A DNA stretch of 64,000 nt from contig NZ_JADWOX010000014.1 of the NCBI RefSeq assembly GCF_016135805.1, positions 1 to 64,000 on the forward strand, in the 5' to 3' direction. This DNA comes from Caulobacter hibisci. Its GTDB lineage: Bacteria; Pseudomonadota; Alphaproteobacteria; Caulobacterales; Caulobacteraceae. Each line of letters begins with the position of its first letter. The first letter of the stretch is position 1. Made by a program: the position numbers and the translations under genes. Positions 47,978 through 57,289 of the stretch are shown piece after piece. Under the pieces are notes generated by a model. That model had not been told where the DNA came from and did not search any database. It saw only the letters and a program-made list of their open reading frames with translations.

Positions 47978-49432
47978 TCAGCGCCCGTCCTTGGCGAGAT
48001 GAAGGGCGTAGCGTTGGCGGACCTGGTCGGCCTCGCCGCTCTCGACAAGCTTCTGCAGGGCGTAGGCGCGCGTGGTGTCGAGCAGGCGATAGGACACCGC
48101 GTTGCCGACCGGATCGGCGGTGACGAGGGATTTGTCGACGAGGTTGGCCAGGTCGTCGATCGTCTTGGCGGGGTCGCACTCGGCTCGGGCGATCATGCAG
48201 GCCGACTCCAGGCTGAAGCCCCCTGGAAAGACTGCTAGCCGTCGCAGGACCGCGCGTTCGTCCGCCGGCAACAGATTGTAGCTCCAGTCGAACGTCGCCG
48301 TCAGCGTCTGGTGGCGCTCCGGCCAGGAGCGAAGCCCACCGATCAGCCGGAAGCGGCCGTCGAGCAGGCTTCGAAGCTCGTGCACGCCGAAGGCGCTGGC
48401 CCGATTGGCGGCCAGCTCGATGGCCAGCGCCACCCCGTCCAGGCGCTGGCAGATCTCGGCCACGACCAAGGCATCGCCGTCCTGGAGGTGGAACATCCTG
48501 TTCCTGGCCATCGCGCGCTCGACGAAAAGCTGCGTGGCGGGAAAGGCCAGGAGCGTATCGGGCTGGAGCCTCTCTTCGAGCGGCGGGGCGTCGAGCGGCG
48601 TCAGGCGATAGACGCGCTCCCCATTGATCCTCAGCGGCTCGCGGCTGGTCGTCAGGATCCGCACCCCCGGCGCGTCAGCGAGGATTGCGGCCGCGCAGTC
48701 GGCGGCCGCCTCGATCACGTGCTCGCAGTTGTCCAGGACCAGAAGCAGGTCGCGGCCGCGCAGGTGGTCGAGGAGATCGGCGAGCACGGTCGCCGGTTGC
48801 GCCGCGACGCCGAGGGCCTTGGCGATGGCGGCGGGCAGCCGAGCCGGATCGTCCAGGCTGGCCAGATCGACAAACCACGCGCCGTCGCTGACGCGTGCGG
48901 CAAAGCCTTCGGCGACGGCGACCGCGACGGTGGTCTTGCCTATGCCGCCGGCGCCGACGATCGACAGCACCCGTTCGGCTTCCAGGCCTTTGCGGATCTG
49001 GGCGATGTCCTGGGCGCGCCCGACGATGCCGGCGATGGCCGGCGGCAGGTTGCTCTGCCCGCTGGGCTGGCGGCCTTCGCGGACCGGGCCGGCCGCCTGA
49101 CCTGGCCGGACAGGCGCGACGAAGCGATAGCCGCGGCCGATCACGGTGGCGATGTATTGCAGGCTGCCGGCCTTCTCGCCGAGCGCCCGGCGAAGGGCGG
49201 CGATGTTGACCTTCAGGTTGGCCTCCTCGACGGTCAGGTTGGGCCATGCGCGCTCGATCAGTTCGGTCTTCGAGATGACGACGCCGGGGCGCTCGACCAG
49301 GGCGGTGAGGATGTCGAAGGCGCGCCCGCCGAGGGTCACGGGCGCCTCGTCCTCGACCAGCATCTGCTGCTCGGGATTGAGGACGAAGGGGCCGAAGGCG
49401 AACGACCTTGGTTGTTCGAAAAAGGGCGTCAT
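47978..49432 (-). CDS. Winged-helix DNA-binding/NB-ARC ATPase regulator, C-terminally short
   Basis: 484 residues with a GGAGG ribosome site. OmpR/PhoB-type winged helix at 10-110 (VTLGGRAFDILTALVERPGVVISKTELIERAWPN...YIATVIGRGYRFVAPV). NB-ARC/AAA domain from about 140: GIVGRAQDIAQI, Walker A VGAGGIGKTTVA, Walker B LLLVLDNCEHV, sensor VRILTTSREPL. The arc helices lead to RLLDTTRAYALQKLVESGE, then stop. Relatives I know continue with several hundred residues of TPR-like repeats, missing here. It may be truncated or a naturally short form. Divergent from the TBDR signalling cluster. Confidence 0.87.
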   Translation of the reverse strand: MTPFFEQPRSFAFGPFVLNPEQQMLVEDEAPVTLGGRAFDILTALVERPGVVISKTELIERAWPNLTVEEANLKVNIAALRRALGEKAGSLQYIATVIGRGYRFVAPVRPGQAAGPVREGRQPSGQSNLPPAIAGIVGRAQDIAQIRKGLEAERVLSIVGAGGIGKTTVAVAVAEGFAARVSDGAWFVDLASLDDPARLPAAIAKALGVAAQPATVLADLLDHLRGRDLLLVLDNCEHVIEAAADCAAAILADAPGVRILTTSREPLRINGERVYRLTPLDAPPLEERLQPDTLLAFPATQLFVERAMARNRMFHLQDGDALVVAEICQRLDGVALAIELAANRASAFGVHELRSLLDGRFRLIGGLRSWPERHQTLTATFDWSYNLLPADERAVLRRLAVFPGGFSLESACMIARAECDPAKTIDDLANLVDKSLVTADPVGNAVSYRLLDTTRAYALQKLVESGEADQVRQRYALHLAKDGR

Positions 49433-49757
49433 CGGCAGGCCTCCAGGGTTCGAGCCTTGGCCGGGACTGCCGGCGACGGCGCGGCCGCCTGCCCGTCCAC
49501 GGCGGACGAACTGGCGACTTGGAACTCGGAGACGCAGGGCTTGGGAAAACCCGTAAGCGAACGGCGGTTTTTACAACACTTTACCAGAGCCCCCGGCGAC
49601 AGATTGGTAGCTTGCGCCCGTGGGAACTGGAGCGCCGGGCCTTAGGGCGAGGCCTCCAGCATGGCGGAACCTCAATCTCTCCAACGCCGGATCGACGATC
49701 CGGCGCCGTGCGGGCGTGGTGCGAGGTTCGGCCGGGCAGAGCTTTGGGGACGACGAT
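49433..49757. other. Intergenic region between divergent regulator and TBDR genes
   Basis: 325 bases if the TBDR starts at the TTG chosen here. It contains GGAAAACCCGTAA (49544-49556) and GGCGGTTTTTAC (49563-49574); related strings (GGAAACCCGTAA on the minus strand, GGCGAATTTTAC on the plus) lie before the sigma gene at 52876-52895. These may be ECF promoter parts, but the fit is weak. No gene seen. Confidence 0.4.
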
Positions 49758-52700
49758 TTGGGGCGGCGCGGACTTTCTATCCTGGCATTTGCCGCCGCGT
49801 TGAGCCTTGCGCAGAGCGCCGATGCGCGCGGCCTGTTTGGCGGCGGCCGGATCGTTCTCAAGGAAGGCCGCCTGGCCGACGCCCTGAGAGATCTTTCGGT
49901 GCGAAGCGGCTCCGACCTGCTGTTCAATCCTGATGTCGTCGGGAACCTGCGGAACAAGCGGGTCGCCGGAACGCTCGCGGTCGAGCCGATCCTGGCGAGC
50001 CTGCTGGAGGGCACCGGCCTCGGCTATCGCCGTGTCGGCGATGGGACCTACATCGTCTTTCGGCTGGAGCCTGAACAGCCGACGGCGCTGCCTGAGATCC
50101 TCGTGGTGGGTCGAAAGACCCAGAACGCGGACATCCGCCGGACCGAAAACGACATCCAGGCCTATCGCGTGGCCACCGCCGAGGACATCCGGTCCTCCCA
50201 TGCCGACAATCTCGACCAGTTTCTGCGGACGCGGCAACCCAGCAACGCCGAGCGACAGGGGCCCTCAAGCGAGCCGGGTTCGCAGTACGCCAGCAATCGC
50301 TCGGAGGTGAACCTGCACGGCCTGGGCTCGAACCAGACCCTGGTGCTGGTCGATGGCGCGCGAATGCCCAGCGTTCTTTCCCAGCTCTACGACCTGGAGA
50401 CCCGCCAGCCCGACCTCAACGGCTTGCCGTTGCTGGCGATCGACCGGGTCGAAAGCCTGACCGGCACGGCGGGCGGCATCTACGGTCCAGGCGCCACCGG
50501 CGGCGTGGTCAATGTCATTCTCAAGCGCGACTATCGCGGCGCGGAGATCAGCGCCACCTACGGCCTGACCGAGCGTGGCGATGGTGAGCGCCGGCGGATC
50601 GACGGGCGGATCGGGTTTTCGCCGGACGAGGGCCGCACCGACGTGATGATCAACGTCTCGCGCGCCGAGAGCGATGGACTGCGCGCCGGTGATCGCGCTT
50701 TCGGCGAGCGGGCCCGGGCGCTGCGGATCGCGCGAAACGTCACGGACTATGCCCAAAGCTTCCAGATCGTCGACGGGGTGCTGGCCCGCAGCCTCTTCGG
50801 CGACCCGCTCACGCTCAGCCCCGCCCTGGGCGGCGCGTCCCTGGGCTCGACCTTCACCTACCTGCCGATCGGCGGCTCAGGCGCCGGCGACGGATCGGTC
50901 TTGCTGTCCAACGCCGGCCAGCTTCCGAGCACCCTGTCGCCGGACGGCAACGGCGCGAGACGCGGCCTCGTCAGCGCCACGACCGTCTCTTCGTTGCTGC
51001 TGAACGCGCGCCATCGCTTCGGCGATCGGGTCGAGGTCTTTGTCGATTTCATCGGGTTCGAAAACGAAGGCCGCTCGGAGATCGGCTATTTCGGCACAGC
51101 CTCGTACACCGGACTGACCACGGTCATGCAGCGTGAAGACGGCGTGGCGGTGACGGACAACTACCCTTTGCAGCAGGCGGTGATCCTCACCTTTCCCCTG
51201 CCCGGCTTCGACGCGGCCGTACGCAATCGCCTGCGCACCACCCGGCTGTCCGCCGGCGCCATCGTCCGCCTCCCTGGGGCCTGGCGCGCGGAAGCCACCT
51301 ATAGCGACGGGGTGACCCGCAATCGGGTCCGCGCCAACGGCTATGCGCTGAACAGCAACTTCTCGTCGGCGTTGAGCGAGAGGACCCTTGGCGCCGCCGG
51401 CGAGCCGATGCCGGATCCGTTCGGTCCTTGGGAAGCCTTCGCCGCGGCGCTGCAAGCCTACAAGGTCCAGGACGACTCGCGCGTCGAGCGCAAATCCTAC
51501 CTTCGGGACTTCAGTGTTCGGCTGGGCGGGCCCCTCCTGCGGCGCGAAGCGGGCGATGTGGCCCTGTCGCTGCTGGCCGAGCGTCGGGAGGAGCATGCCA
51601 CCCTCACGGCCTGGGAGTATACGCCAGGCACGCCTCGATCGACCCTGTCCGACCCTTCGTTCTCGCTGAGCGTCTCATCGCTCTACGGCGAGCTGCGCGC
51701 GCCGCTCGTTTCGCGAGGGTCGAGCCTGTCGCCCCTGCGTGGCCTGGAGCTGCAATTGGCCGCGCGCTACGACGACAACCAGGCGGAAATTCCCGGCAAC
51801 GCCTATCCGTCGCTGGGAACGCCGTTGCTGCGGTATCGCCGCGCCGGCGCGGTCTATACGGCCGGCCTCCGTGTCTTTCCGATGGACCACCTGCTGGTGC
51901 GCGCCAGCGTCGCCACCGGCGTGCTGCCGCCGACGCCCGAGCAGATGGTTCCGTCGCGCTACAGCTTGAGCCTGCCGAAAAACTACGTGTTCGACTATTA
52001 CCGCGACCCGCAGCGCGGGGGCGTAACCGTCGGCTCTGAAAAGCCCGTCGTGATCCTGGGCCGAGGCTCGACGGGCCTGAGGCCGGAGAAGGCGCGCACC
52101 CTGGCGATCGGCTTCGTGGCCAATCCCGACGGCGGCCGTTGGCCCCGGATATCGCTGGACTACACCCACACCGAAAAGCGCGACGAGATCAGCCAGACCT
52201 ACAACGGCAACCTCGCCTACTTCCTGGCCAATGAAAGCCTCTATCCCGGCCGCATCACGCGTGATGCGCTGTCGTCGGCCGATATCGCCGCCGGCTATTC
52301 GGGCGGCGTGGTCACCCAGATCGACGCGACCTATCTGAACGTCGGCAAGACCGACAGCGATGCGGTCGACCTGAACCTCGATCACGCGGTTCGCCTGGGC
52401 CAGGACCGTCTGAGATTTTATGGCGGCTTAACCTGGACGCCGCGTCTGAAGCGCCAGGCCGCGCCCGACAAGCCCAAGCTGGACTATGTCGGCACCGACG
52501 ACGGACCTCTGCGCTGGCGGGGAGCGGCTGGCGCGGCCTGGGACCACGGCGACCTGACGATCGGGCTCAACGCCCAATATTACGACGACTACTACGCCAT
52601 CGGCGCCTTCGCGTCGGCAGCCGAGAAGAGCGCCGCCGATCTGCCAGGCCTTCGCATTCCCGCCCAGGTCTATTTCGACGCCACCGCGACCTACCGACTC

Positions 52701-52868
52701 GAGGTCACCGACTGGCGCGGCCTAGCCCGGGACATCGAGATCCGCTTCGGCGTGCAGAACCTTCTGGACCACGATCCGCCGACCGTGAACGACATCGACC
52801 TCGGCTACAGCCTCTACGGAGACCCCCGCGGCCGACGGTTCGAACTCAGCGCCACAGCCCGGTTTTAG
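49758..52868 (+). CDS. TonB-dependent receptor with STN signalling domain
   Basis: About 1036 residues from a TTG with GGGGA seven bases ahead, giving the compact signal peptide LGRRGLSILAFAAALSLAQSADA. GTG codons at 49620, 49716 and 49719 are alternatives with worse leaders. STN domain: IVLKEGRLADALRDLSVRSGSDLLFNPDVVG...YIVF. Plug with LPEILVVGRK, VNLHGLGSNQTLVLVDGARMP and GIYGPGATGGVVNVILKRDYRGAEIS. Barrel ends GRRFELSATARF. An outer-membrane importer and signal transducer. ECF sigma, FecR and an M13 metallopeptidase follow on the same strand, so the ligand may be a peptide (inference). Confidence 0.9.
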   Translation: MGRRGLSILAFAAALSLAQSADARGLFGGGRIVLKEGRLADALRDLSVRSGSDLLFNPDVVGNLRNKRVAGTLAVEPILASLLEGTGLGYRRVGDGTYIVFRLEPEQPTALPEILVVGRKTQNADIRRTENDIQAYRVATAEDIRSSHADNLDQFLRTRQPSNAERQGPSSEPGSQYASNRSEVNLHGLGSNQTLVLVDGARMPSVLSQLYDLETRQPDLNGLPLLAIDRVESLTGTAGGIYGPGATGGVVNVILKRDYRGAEISATYGLTERGDGERRRIDGRIGFSPDEGRTDVMINVSRAESDGLRAGDRAFGERARALRIARNVTDYAQSFQIVDGVLARSLFGDPLTLSPALGGASLGSTFTYLPIGGSGAGDGSVLLSNAGQLPSTLSPDGNGARRGLVSATTVSSLLLNARHRFGDRVEVFVDFIGFENEGRSEIGYFGTASYTGLTTVMQREDGVAVTDNYPLQQAVILTFPLPGFDAAVRNRLRTTRLSAGAIVRLPGAWRAEATYSDGVTRNRVRANGYALNSNFSSALSERTLGAAGEPMPDPFGPWEAFAAALQAYKVQDDSRVERKSYLRDFSVRLGGPLLRREAGDVALSLLAERREEHATLTAWEYTPGTPRSTLSDPSFSLSVSSLYGELRAPLVSRGSSLSPLRGLELQLAARYDDNQAEIPGNAYPSLGTPLLRYRRAGAVYTAGLRVFPMDHLLVRASVATGVLPPTPEQMVPSRYSLSLPKNYVFDYYRDPQRGGVTVGSEKPVVILGRGSTGLRPEKARTLAIGFVANPDGGRWPRISLDYTHTEKRDEISQTYNGNLAYFLANESLYPGRITRDALSSADIAAGYSGGVVTQIDATYLNVGKTDSDAVDLNLDHAVRLGQDRLRFYGGLTWTPRLKRQAAPDKPKLDYVGTDDGPLRWRGAAGAAWDHGDLTIGLNAQYYDDYYAIGAFASAAEKSAADLPGLRIPAQVYFDATATYRLEVTDWRGLARDIEIRFGVQNLLDHDPPTVNDIDLGYSLYGDPRGRRFELSATARF

Positions 52869-52935
52869 AAATCGCGGCGAATTTTACGGGTTTCCATCGG
52901 ACGTGCGTCACGGGTGGCATGAAGGGACGCCACCC

Positions 52936-53517
52936 ATGTTCGCCACACCTGACGGAGCCCCGGTTCTTGCAGAAGATCGGGCCAGCGTCTCGCCAATGTC
53001 GGACGGACATCCACACTCAAATTCGATCGGGGTCGCGCGGCAGTTTCGCGATGCGAGAGGCAAGCTTCTGGGCTGGATCCGGCGACGCATTCCCGATCCC
53101 GCCGAGGCCGAGGACCTCCTGCAGGACACCTTCCTGCGGGTCACGCAGCGCGATGCGCCAGAGGGCGTGGCGCATTTCGAAGGCTACCTCTATCGCACCG
53201 CCGAGAGCGTTCTGGCCGATCGCTACAGACGGCGCAGCGTCCGGCGCGCCGATGCGCATATCGCCCTTGAACCCGAGGAGCACCGCGCCGACGACGCCGA
53301 CGCGTTGCGGTCCTTGCTTGCCAGAGAGCGGCTTCGCGCCGTGTCGGCAAGCCTGATGATGCTCCCGGAACGGACCCGTGCGGTGTTCGTGCTGCGCCGC
53401 CTGGAGGGCCTTCGGTATGGCGAGATCGCCACGCGCCTGAAGGTCTCGCTGAGCACGGTCGAAAAGGAGATGGCCCGCGCCATCGATCACCTGATGCTGG
53501 AGGAGGACAAGGCATGA
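52936..53517 (+). CDS. ECF sigma factor, FecI-like
   Basis: 193 residues from MFATPDGAPVLAED with AGGGACG ahead; an upstream ATG at 52918 is out of frame. Region 2: FRDARGKLLGWIRRRIPDPAEAEDLLQDTFLRVTQ, with YLYRTAESVLADRYRRRSVRR. Region 4: LMMLPERTRAVFVLRRLEGLRYGEIATRLKVSLSTVEKEMARAIDHL. 67 bases after the TBDR, overlapping FecR by ATGA. It should control the TBDR cluster in response to receptor occupancy. Confidence 0.9.
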   Translation: MFATPDGAPVLAEDRASVSPMSDGHPHSNSIGVARQFRDARGKLLGWIRRRIPDPAEAEDLLQDTFLRVTQRDAPEGVAHFEGYLYRTAESVLADRYRRRSVRRADAHIALEPEEHRADDADALRSLLARERLRAVSASLMMLPERTRAVFVLRRLEGLRYGEIATRLKVSLSTVEKEMARAIDHLMLEEDKA

Positions 53518-54584
53518 CCCCCGATCTGCCCTCCCCGCAGTTCCTGCGTGGCCTGGAGCCGAAAGCCGCCGCGGCGCTGTGGCTGGAACAGCTGCAACGC
53601 GACCCATCGCCCGAAGCCGACGCGGCGTTCGCCCAGTGGATCGAACAGAGCGACGCCAATCGGCGAGCCTGGGACGGTGCGCGCGACCTGTGGGACGTCT
53701 TCGAGGACCCCCAGAGCGACGAGATCCTGGCCAGCCTTCGAAAGGACGCCCTTTCCCTGCGGGCCAAGCCGACCGGCGCGCCGACGGCCTGGTATCTCGC
53801 CGCCGCGTCGATCGCGGCGGCCGTTATCGGCGGCGTGCTGTTCTCGGGCCTCGGACGCGAGCACGACGCGCCCAGCCCAGTTCGGATCGCCAGCGCCGAC
53901 GGGCCCGATCTCCACGCCTTCGGCCAGGTCGACTACCAGACCGCCGCCGGCCAAAGGCTGGACGTTCGGCTCGAAGACGGGACCAGGCTGAGGCTGGAGC
54001 CCGGCGCCGCGGTGGACATCGCCTATGTCGATGGTCAGCGCCTTGTCCGCATGCCCCGTGGCGAGGCGTCGTTCGAGGTCAGGCACGACGAGACCCATCC
54101 CTTCAGGGTCGCCGCCGGCGGCCGCGTGGTGTCGGATTTGGGCACGCGCCTCAACATCCAGGTGAAGGCCGACGAGACCCGGGTGCGCCTGGACGAGGGA
54201 TCGCTGGGCGTGACGGTCGGCGACGACGCGCGCGTGGCGAGCGGCGCGGCTCGGATCCTGGTCCCCGGCCAACAGCTCATCGCCCGTCGCGGGCATGCCG
54301 ACAAGATCGTCCAGGCCGGACCGGCCGCGGCGGATGCGGAGCACCAGGTGATCCAGTTGGACAACGTCTCGCTGGCCGAGGCCGTGGCGCAGATGAACCG
54401 CTACACCGGCAGCAAGCTGGTCGTGGTCGACCCCAAGGTGGCCGCCCTGCGGGTGAGCGGCGCGTTCCGCACGGACGATCCAGCCCGGTTCGCGACGACC
54501 CTGACCACCCTCTATCCCGTGCGCCTCGTGCCCCTGGCTGACGGCCGGACCGAGATCGCGCCTCGCGGCAAGTCCAGGCGGTAA
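53514..54584 (+). CDS. FecR-family anti-sigma factor
   Basis: 356 residues. N-terminal DUF4880-like part (AAALWLEQLQRDPSPEADAAFAQWIEQSDANRRAWDGARDLWD), a membrane helix at about 85-105 (AWYLAAASIAAAVIGGVLFSGL), a FecR domain (QVDYQTAAGQRLDVRLEDGTRLRLEPGAAVDIAYVDGQRLVRMPRGEASFEV) and a C-terminal STN-type segment (VIQLDNVSLAEAVAQMNRYTGSKLVVVDP) expected to meet the receptor. Coupled to the sigma gene by ATGA; the peptidase gene begins 3 bases later. Confidence 0.92.
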   Translation: MTPDLPSPQFLRGLEPKAAAALWLEQLQRDPSPEADAAFAQWIEQSDANRRAWDGARDLWDVFEDPQSDEILASLRKDALSLRAKPTGAPTAWYLAAASIAAAVIGGVLFSGLGREHDAPSPVRIASADGPDLHAFGQVDYQTAAGQRLDVRLEDGTRLRLEPGAAVDIAYVDGQRLVRMPRGEASFEVRHDETHPFRVAAGGRVVSDLGTRLNIQVKADETRVRLDEGSLGVTVGDDARVASGAARILVPGQQLIARRGHADKIVQAGPAAADAEHQVIQLDNVSLAEAVAQMNRYTGSKLVVVDPKVAALRVSGAFRTDDPARFATTLTTLYPVRLVPLADGRTEIAPRGKSRR

Positions 54585-54587
54585 GCC

Positions 54588-56633
54588 ATGGCCCGCCGTT
54601 CCGGAGTCGAGATGAAGTTCCGAGTGATTGCGCTTTTCGTGAGCGCCCTGACGCCCCTCATGGCCCACGCGGCGTCGCCGCCCGGGGCGCCGCAGTTCGG
54701 CGCTTTCGGCGTCGATCTGGACGCCAGGGACGCCAAGGTCAGGCCCGGCGATGATTTTTGGGCCTACGCCAACGGCGGCTGGTCAGCGCGCACCGTCATC
54801 GCCGGGGATGTCGACGCCGTCGGCGTCGCGCCGACGCTCGCCCGCGAAGGACAGGAACGCGTCCGCATCCTGCTCGATACCCTGGCGACCGGTGAGGACG
54901 CGACGCCCAGCGAACGCCGGGTCGGCGACCTCTATGCCAGCTGGATGGCGCAGGCCGAGATCGACAGTCGTGGCCTGCGCACGGCCCGGCCCTATCTGGC
55001 CAAGATCGCCCAGGCCAGGACGCACCAGGCCCTTCAACTGCTGATGGCGGACGTAGCCTACGCCGCCCCGATCCGTTTCGGCGTCGGCGCCGATCCGACC
55101 GATCCCACGAGCAATCTCGTCACGGCCGCCCAAGGCGAACTGGGCATGCCGCGAGACTATTTCCTTAATCCCGACGCTCGCTACGTCGCCATCCGGCGCG
55201 ACTACGCCGGCTATGTCGAGCGCATACTCCAGGCGGGCGGGATCCCGGAGGCCGGGACCAAGGCCGCCGCGATCTGCGCGCTTGAGACCCGGCTCGCCCG
55301 CTCGCAGAGCACGCCGGCCGAGCAGCGCGAGGACGCCCGCACCCGCCTGATGTCGCCGAAGGCGCTTCAAGCCGAGATCCCGCAGTGGGATTGGCCCCGG
55401 ATGCTGAAGGCGGCCGGACTGGAAGGCGCGCCCGAGGTGCTGGTGAGCGACACCTCCGCCCTGACGGCGCTCGGAGATCTCCTCACCGGAGAGCCGACGT
55501 CCTTGTGGAAGGACTACCTCGCCTATCGCTTCCTGAGCGAACACGCCGAGCTGTTGCCCAGGCCGTTCGCCACGGCGCGCTTCGATTTCTATTCCAGGAC
55601 GCTGTCGGGCGTCACGGCGCCCCCGCCCCGCTGGCGACGCGGCGTGGCCCTGATGAACCAGGAGTGGATGGGCGACGCGGTCGGCGCGGCCTACGTGGCG
55701 CGCTATTTCCCGCCCGATGCCGAGCGCCAGGTCCGGATGATCTTCGACGACGTCAAGGCGGCCTTCCAGGCGCGCATCGAGCAGTCGACGTGGATGGACG
55801 CCCAGACCAAGGCCGGTGCGCTGGAAAAGCTGGCCACCCTGAAGGCGCGCATCGGCTCGGCGGGCCAGGTGCAGGACTATTCAGGACTGCGCGTCGATCG
55901 CACCGACCTGCTGGGCAACGTCCTGCGCCTGGCGCGTTTCAAGCGCGAGCGTGAACGCTTGAGCCTCGCCACGACCAACACCCCGGACTACCCGGTCACC
56001 CCGGTGAGCTCCAACGGCTACTACTACGCCGCCGCCAACAGCATCACGCTGGAAGCGGGCCTGCTGCGCCCGCCCTTCTTCGACCCGAGCGCGGATCCGG
56101 CCGTGAACTACGGCGCGATCGGAGTCTTCATCGGCCACGAGATGGGGCACGCCTTCGACGACCAGGGCAGCCGCTATGACGCCAGCGGCCGCGTGCGCGA
56201 TTGGTGGAGCGCCGCCTCGCGCGCCGGCTTCGACCAGCGGATCGCCGCGCTGAAGGCCCAGTACGGCGCCTACGATGTCCTGCCTGGCCTCAAGGTCGAC
56301 GGGGCGCTGACGCTGGGCGAGAACATCGCCGACCTGGGCGGCCTCGAAGCCGCCTACGCCGCCTATCAACACTACCTGGCCCGAACGGGACCCGCCCCCA
56401 TCCTGAACGGCCTGACGGGCGACCAGCGCTTCTTCCTGGCCCAGGCCCAGACCCGCCGGACCAAGCTTCGCGAGGACGTCGCCAGGCAACTGGCCGCGAT
56501 CGACACCCACGCGCCGTCGGTGCTGCGGACCAACGCGGTCATGCGCAACAACGACGCCTGGTACGACGCCTTCGACGTCGCGCCGACGGACAGGCTCTAC
56601 CTTGCCCCCGACCAACGCGTGAGGATCTGGTAG
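54588..56633 (+). CDS. M13-family metallopeptidase (neprilysin/PepO-like)
   Basis: 681 residues; MKFRVIALFVSALTPLMAHAAS at 54612 is an equally good start with its own GGAG. Export signal, then the M13 N-terminal domain (VRPGDDFWAYANGGW). Catalytic zinc motif HEMGH at residues 517-521 (VFIGHEMGHAFDDQGSRYD), third ligand Glu578 in LTLGENIADLGGLEAAYAAY, substrate Asn-Ala pair region NGYYYAAANSITLEAGLL and C-terminal APTDRLYLAPDQRVRIW. It cleaves small peptides in the periplasm or outside. Three bases behind FecR, so part of the receptor operon; it may process the imported ligand. Confidence 0.93.
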   Translation: MARRSGVEMKFRVIALFVSALTPLMAHAASPPGAPQFGAFGVDLDARDAKVRPGDDFWAYANGGWSARTVIAGDVDAVGVAPTLAREGQERVRILLDTLATGEDATPSERRVGDLYASWMAQAEIDSRGLRTARPYLAKIAQARTHQALQLLMADVAYAAPIRFGVGADPTDPTSNLVTAAQGELGMPRDYFLNPDARYVAIRRDYAGYVERILQAGGIPEAGTKAAAICALETRLARSQSTPAEQREDARTRLMSPKALQAEIPQWDWPRMLKAAGLEGAPEVLVSDTSALTALGDLLTGEPTSLWKDYLAYRFLSEHAELLPRPFATARFDFYSRTLSGVTAPPPRWRRGVALMNQEWMGDAVGAAYVARYFPPDAERQVRMIFDDVKAAFQARIEQSTWMDAQTKAGALEKLATLKARIGSAGQVQDYSGLRVDRTDLLGNVLRLARFKRERERLSLATTNTPDYPVTPVSSNGYYYAAANSITLEAGLLRPPFFDPSADPAVNYGAIGVFIGHEMGHAFDDQGSRYDASGRVRDWWSAASRAGFDQRIAALKAQYGAYDVLPGLKVDGALTLGENIADLGGLEAAYAAYQHYLARTGPAPILNGLTGDQRFFLAQAQTRRTKLREDVARQLAAIDTHAPSVLRTNAVMRNNDAWYDAFDVAPTDRLYLAPDQRVRIW

Positions 56634-56723
56634 TGGCCGCCATGGTCGTCTCCGTACAAGAAACGGCGGCGACCTGGCTGGGATGATGGCGGCGCGTTTC
56701 ACCGCTCCCTTTTGGAGACCTTC

Positions 56724-57254
56724 ATGTCCCGCCCGCCGCTGCCTCCCTTTTCCCGCGAGAGCGCCATCGAGAAGGTCCGCCTGGCCGAGGACGGCTGGAA
56801 CAGCCGCGATCCGGCCAAGGTGTCTCTGGCCTACACGGTCGACACCCGGTGGCGGAACCGTGCCGAGTTCCTGCACGGCCGGGAGGAGGCCCGGGCCTTC
56901 CTCGAAAGGAAGTGGGCCAAGGAGCTGGACTATCGGCTGATCAAAGAGTTGTGGGCGTTCGAAGGCGCCCGGATCGCCGTCCGCTACGCCTACGAGTATC
57001 GCAACGACAGCGGCAACTGGTTCCGCGCCTACGGCAACGAGAACTGGGAATTCGACGACGATGGCCTGATGCGCCATCGCCACGCCAGCATCAACGAGCA
57101 CCCTATCGCCGAGACCGACCGCAAGTTCCTGTGGCCGCTGGGCCGACGCCCCGACGATCATGACGGCCTCAGCGCCCTGGGTTTTCTGATCCCTCGGCCG
57201 GATCCGACGCTCGGGAACACTGCTTTTGTTCAAGCCGGCGGCGGCCGATCGTGA
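56724..57254 (+). CDS. DUF1348 / NTF2-like small protein
   Basis: 176 residues from [30 protein letters not shown], with GGAGA upstream. The cone-shaped SnoaL/NTF2-like fold is indicated by [71 protein letters not shown], which is the DUF1348 signature. Function of the family is not known; cytoplasmic. The C-terminal 40 residues are longer than usual. The OsmC gene follows after 35 bases. Confidence 0.87.
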   Translation: MSRPPLPPFSRESAIEKVRLAEDGWNSRDPAKVSLAYTVDTRWRNRAEFLHGREEARAFLERKWAKELDYRLIKELWAFEGARIAVRYAYEYRNDSGNWFRAYGNENWEFDDDGLMRHRHASINEHPIAETDRKFLWPLGRRPDDHDGLSALGFLIPRPDPTLGNTAFVQAGGGRS

Positions 57255-57289
57255 GACTTCGCTGGGCATCAGCATCCAAGGATAACACG

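Noticed and set aside
47978..49432. The NB-ARC regulator as an anti-phage STAND (Avs-like) defence gene
   Set aside because: It has an OmpR-type DNA-binding N-terminus and no effector domain or C-terminal sensor; it reads as a transcription regulator.
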